A DNA stretch of 64,000 nucleotides from Piscicola geometra (taxonomy: Eukaryota; Annelida; Clitellata; Hirudinida; Piscicolidae). The position numbers were made by a program, and so were the translations under genes. The first letter of the stretch is position 1; each line of letters opens with the position of its first letter. The stretch covers positions 3,031,412-3,095,411 of the forward strand of contig OX030956.1 in the NCBI GenBank assembly GCA_943735955.1, written 5' to 3'. This document shows, piece after piece, positions 57,540-64,000 of the stretch. Under the pieces are notes generated by a model. It ran no database searches, was not told the origin of the DNA, and saw only the letters and a list, made by a program, of their open reading frames with translations.

Positions 57540-60500
57540 TGGTGACCAAAAACAAACGATTAATATACAGAAGGTGATAGCCACAATTTCACAGCCGTCA
57601 TCATCCTAATAATAATTCAAATATTTTAAAGATCAAAAATTAGTAATAATTTTTATGAATTTAAAAATCAATGAAATTCAAAATAAATAATTAAAAATAA
57701 ATGACAATGGCATGTAGTTCTACTGAGGGGGTCTGGTGTTGTTAGTAATAACAAAGCTGGCAAACATGGCCGGATTAAGAGGGGCTTTGGTGCATGAGGA
57801 TACATTCGTAGAAAATATTCTGTGTGTTCTTCATGTGTAATATTCATTATCTGGTATTTATCGTGTGATCTTCATTCTTTGATTTTTTTGTTTATGGTTA
57901 TTTTTTTATACGCTAGATATAAGCTACAAGTGGCAATATACTTCAATTATGTGACTATCAGGTTAAGACAAAAATATTTGATCATTGAAACTGAATATTG
58001 TATTTACAGGTTTTACCAACTAAACCGAAGCTTGAAACACCAATTGCTTAAAAGTCCTAATGTAAGGTGTACAATTAAAAAAAGAAATGATGGCTAAAAC
58101 TATGTAAAAATGAATTGTAAGAAAAGCATACAAAATTAATACTAATGGGAATTAACAGATACATTTTTTAAATCTTATAGAGCAGGGTATCGTTACAGAG
58201 TTTTTTAATTATTTGAGTTTGATCAAAAACATAATGATCGAGCTCATTACCTTTCATGAAGTATTTATCAACAATTTTATTTAAGTTCTACTAGCTACTC
58301 TTTTTATTGCGATAGTTCTTTCGTATATAATATTTATTTTTTCAACATATTTTTGACCTGAGAATAAATCAATCAAAAGTTAACATTTAAATTAAGCGTT
58401 GGGGTTGAAATTAAAGTTATATAACATATTTTTTTATCTATAAAATTTTAAAATATATTTAGATACACATTTAGTTTAGAAAAATGTCAACAACTCAAAG
58501 ATAAACAAGCGCGGATATAATCGAGTGGCGGCAAAAATATAAAATACATCAAAATACACTGCTGTATTTAGAGACAACTCGATATGGGAAAAACTTTTAT
58601 AATGCACTATGTCAATATAAAATAGTTAAATTCTTCTTTTTTTTAATTAAAAAAAAGTGAAAATAATTGTTTTAAAATTTAGTTTACATTTTAAAAAGTC
58701 AAAAAAACGTACTTTTCACACAGCTGATTAAGCTACACGCATTGTACCCTGTGAAGCGTACACACATTGCCGGCTTTTGGCGAGTATAGTGTGGTCTCTC
58801 TTAAGACCACATTTCGGACTCTTTCTATGTAAATTGTACTGGTGTCTTTTCATTCATTACTTTTCATTCAAACAATTTAAATGATTATAATTTTTATTTT
58901 CTATTAAGTTTTTAAATCTCTACAATATCTTAATAATTCGATAAAATTCTCAGTTATTATTTATTTATCAAGGTGTCATGGCTAACTGGATTTGACTAAC
59001 TCTTAACCAATACCACCAAGAAGCATTGCTACCTTCATAGTATTTATGTATTTTATTTTTTCTTTTACAAAATCTTTAGGCTACGTGCAGGGAAAAATAC
59101 TTTATGAAAATGTTTTTAAATTCAAATCAATTCTTCGCAATGTCTTCGTCACATAAAATGAACAAAAAGTCGCCACACAAGCAGCTCAGATTGTGATCTG
59201 ACCACACGGGTTGCATAATTAATCGAGAGATAATTGCTACCAATGGACGTGCGGTGAGTGTTAGTTAAGTGTTAGAGAAGTGTAGTAAGCTTAGATACGT
59301 GGCATGTGGCTAGAAATAAATTGACTTTTTGACTCGTAGTGTGGGAGCTGAATTTGATGAAGGTATTAAAAAAGTAGAACATTTTCGAAAGTTAGTTTTT
59401 TTAAATACGTCCTAGTCAGCGTGGAAAATATAAAACGAATTTTTTTAAATAAACTTTAAATAAAAACAAAACTTATTTAATAGAGCATATAAAATGTTTT
59501 TTTAAAGTTTTGTAAACCAAACCAGCTTCAAGAGCACCCCGGTACCCAAAGCATTTTCATTTAAAAAATGTCAAAAAAGAGAGTAGTCGCACAACGCCAC
59601 GAATAAACAATACAAGCAAAAAACTAAATAATAAATAACTAAATAGTATCTGCCATTGAGTTATTTTTTCAAGAATATGTGGGTGAAAATGTTAAAATAA
59701 AAAAAATTTAATATTGATAACGAAAATTAGAAAAGACGTTATACCTAAAGATTTATTTTTAAAAGACGTTAAAATTTAACAAAGTAGAATCTAAGTTTTG
59801 TAGGACAGGCAATTTTTCTAGATTTAAGCCCTCTTAGTTCCAAGACATCTGTGTTAAAGAAAATGCCAAAGATTTTTAGTTGTTGCAGAAGAATGCTTTG
59901 TCATTGGATTTGCGCAAACGTTTTCCCAAATCATTTTCATATGAGTAATTGCCTTCTAGTCTTTTAAAAAGATTTTTTGTGCTTGTTGCTAATTTTTTGT
60001 TGTTTTATTTTGAGGTTTTAAAAGACATTCAAGCTTCTCAAGAAGTTTGCAGGTTTAGTTCATTTTCATTGATTCTCCCTTATGATCATTCTTTTCAAAC
60101 TTGCTTAATGGCTTTTTCAATTTTCATTTGAATATACAAGTTTTGAATAAAATTTTTTGTCATCAAACTATATTTAGTTTTTTTCTTCGCTAGGCGATGA
60201 TGTTAGAAGGAATCGAAGTCACGACATTCGGAGTATCTTAATCAACATCGCCGTTCTTTCTTGAATATATGGAGTCTTAACTAATGTCTTTTTTTAAACT
60301 TTAAGTTGAACCGAAAAAGTTTATTTTTCTTAAATAAATAAACCTGACTGTTCGAAGGCAATATTGCTTTAAACAAACTCAAAATCAGATTTCAAAGCAC
60401 AAAGAAGCTCTTAAATCTGCGAATTTGTATCGAAAGAATGCAGCTCGATTATTGGTCGGATCTTAAAGCTTCCAACTACTCAGAAGTCAGAAAACTTTCA
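57540..60500. other. Intergenic, no gene recognised
   Basis: AT-rich. A short hairpin, TGTGGTCT...AGACCACA, lies near 58790-58812. Possible distal control DNA of Pitx, but nothing specific was identified. Confidence 0.45.
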
Positions 60501-60506
60501 AACGGG

Positions 60507-60596
60507 CCAATCAAGAGTGAGAACATTCAGAGAGGCGTGGTTTGAGCGATGGTATCAATCAATAGAGATGCAGTTGGGTTAAGTTGCTTATAAAAA
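60507..60596 (+). promoter_or_regulatory. Probable Pitx promoter (CCAAT and TATA)
   Basis: CCAAT at 60507-60511 and TATAAAAA at 60589-60596 are 78 bp apart on the coding strand. This implies a transcription start near 60620, about 860 bp before the first coding exon. Confidence 0.45.
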
Positions 60597-61308
60597 GACG
60601 AAATCCGCGGATTTAAAGGATCAAGACTGAAATTCCTTAAGACTTTGGATTTGAATATTTTCGTATTATATTATTGTTTCAATTCTTTCAGCGCTTGTTG
60701 TTTTTGTTGTTTAATCGTTCAGGCCCATCATACAAGGTACTTCTTTTTTCAACGCCCTCTCTAGCGCATTTGTGTTTTATCTTCATCATCTTTATTTGTT
60801 TCTATGATTCTCATCAACATCTTTATTTGTTTCTATGATTCTCATCATCATCTTCATCATCTTTTTATCTTCCTTTTCTGTCATTTCATCATTATCATCA
60901 CCAGCAGCAATATAAACATGAGGATCATCATCACTATCATCATCATTGTTTTTAGGACTATCAACACTCATTACCAATATCATCAAGATATTCTTATTAA
61001 TCTCAAATCAACTCGTTATTTAAAAAATAATTTAACAGATTCAAACCAAATCTACTGTTTCTCCCTAAACTTGGTGCAACCAAAATGAGGTTTCTTTGAG
61101 TCGCTTGTTTGAAAAATAATACTACCTCTGAAAGAACCTATAACCTTAGAGACAATTTCATGAAGCTGACAAAGTTAAAGCATTTACAAATTAAACCAAC
61201 TTTCATTGGTTATTTGATTTGCTTTCAAAGTAAAAAAATTATAATTGTTAATAATATAGAAAGTTTATATTTTGAAAAACGTGTAACTCAACTCTTGTTT
61301 CAAAATTT

Positions 61309-61412
61309 GATGAAAATATACTTAAAAATTAAAAGTTAATTAATAATTTAATTTCGAAATGATGAAAATATACTTAAAAATTAAAAGTTAATTAATAATT
61401 TAATTTCGAAAT
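61309..61412. repeat. 52-bp tandem duplication in the Pitx 5' leader
   Basis: Two identical or near-identical units, 61309-61360 and 61361-61412, 66 bp before the start codon. A second local duplication (33-bp period) lies at about 60785-60850. Confidence 0.85.
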
Positions 61413-61478
61413 AAATAATTAAATATTTTTAAAAGCTAAAAAGAGAAACAGCATATCGAAAAGCCAATACTTGAAAAA

Positions 61479-64000
<2,522 letters not shown>

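Overview
The window looks like animal nuclear DNA. It is AT-rich, its genes are split by many short GT-AG introns, and it carries metazoan genes (T-box factor, Pitx homeobox, receptor tyrosine kinase, LAMTOR2, ETHE1) with abundant microsatellites, an L2-like LINE, tRNA-derived SINEs and Merlin, piggyBac and hAT DNA transposons. The divergent T-box protein and compact genes make an invertebrate, possibly a tunicate, my best guess. That placement is inference only. Almost every gene is broken into exons, so I built the models by hand from splice sites, reading phase and family alignment from memory.

Layout. 1-1.2 kb (+): 3' end of an insulin-receptor-like tyrosine kinase whose introns are mostly trinucleotide arrays. 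1.2-4.6 kb: microsatellites and a SINE. 4.7-6.5 kb (-): a complete eight-exon ETHE1 persulfide dioxygenase. Its first exon is tandemly duplicated just upstream, and the second copy is split by a 1.7 kb Merlin-like transposon with a perfect 8-bp target duplication. 11.9-14.3 kb (-): a three-exon T-box factor with two large insertions inside the DNA-binding domain, a TATA box, and inverted T half-sites upstream.

15.3-39.8 kb (-): the most interesting locus, one long gene that open reading frames do not reveal. In protein order I can trace candidate N-terminal exons, WSC-like cysteine modules, a run of calcium-binding EGF modules, one transmembrane exon, and a cytoplasmic tail of about 18 microexons (18-41 nt). 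Every internal tail exon is phase 1-1, so any subset can be skipped without losing frame. Four of them encode nearly the same nonapeptide and lie in a 195-bp tandem array. Its introns hold a complete Merlin element, a complete piggyBac element and a non-autonomous hAT element.

40.3-42.1 kb: hAT and SINE relics. 44.8-46.2 kb (+): a complete six-exon LAMTOR2. 46.2-55.5 kb: no confident gene, but three orphan promoter-like patches. 55.5-57.5 kb (+): a 5'-truncated L2-like LINE that starts in a perfect 41-bp palindrome. 60.5-64 kb (+): a Pitx homeobox gene from its promoter to the conserved intron at homeodomain position 46/47, continuing out of the window. The host genes show no operon-like arrangement and look independently regulated.
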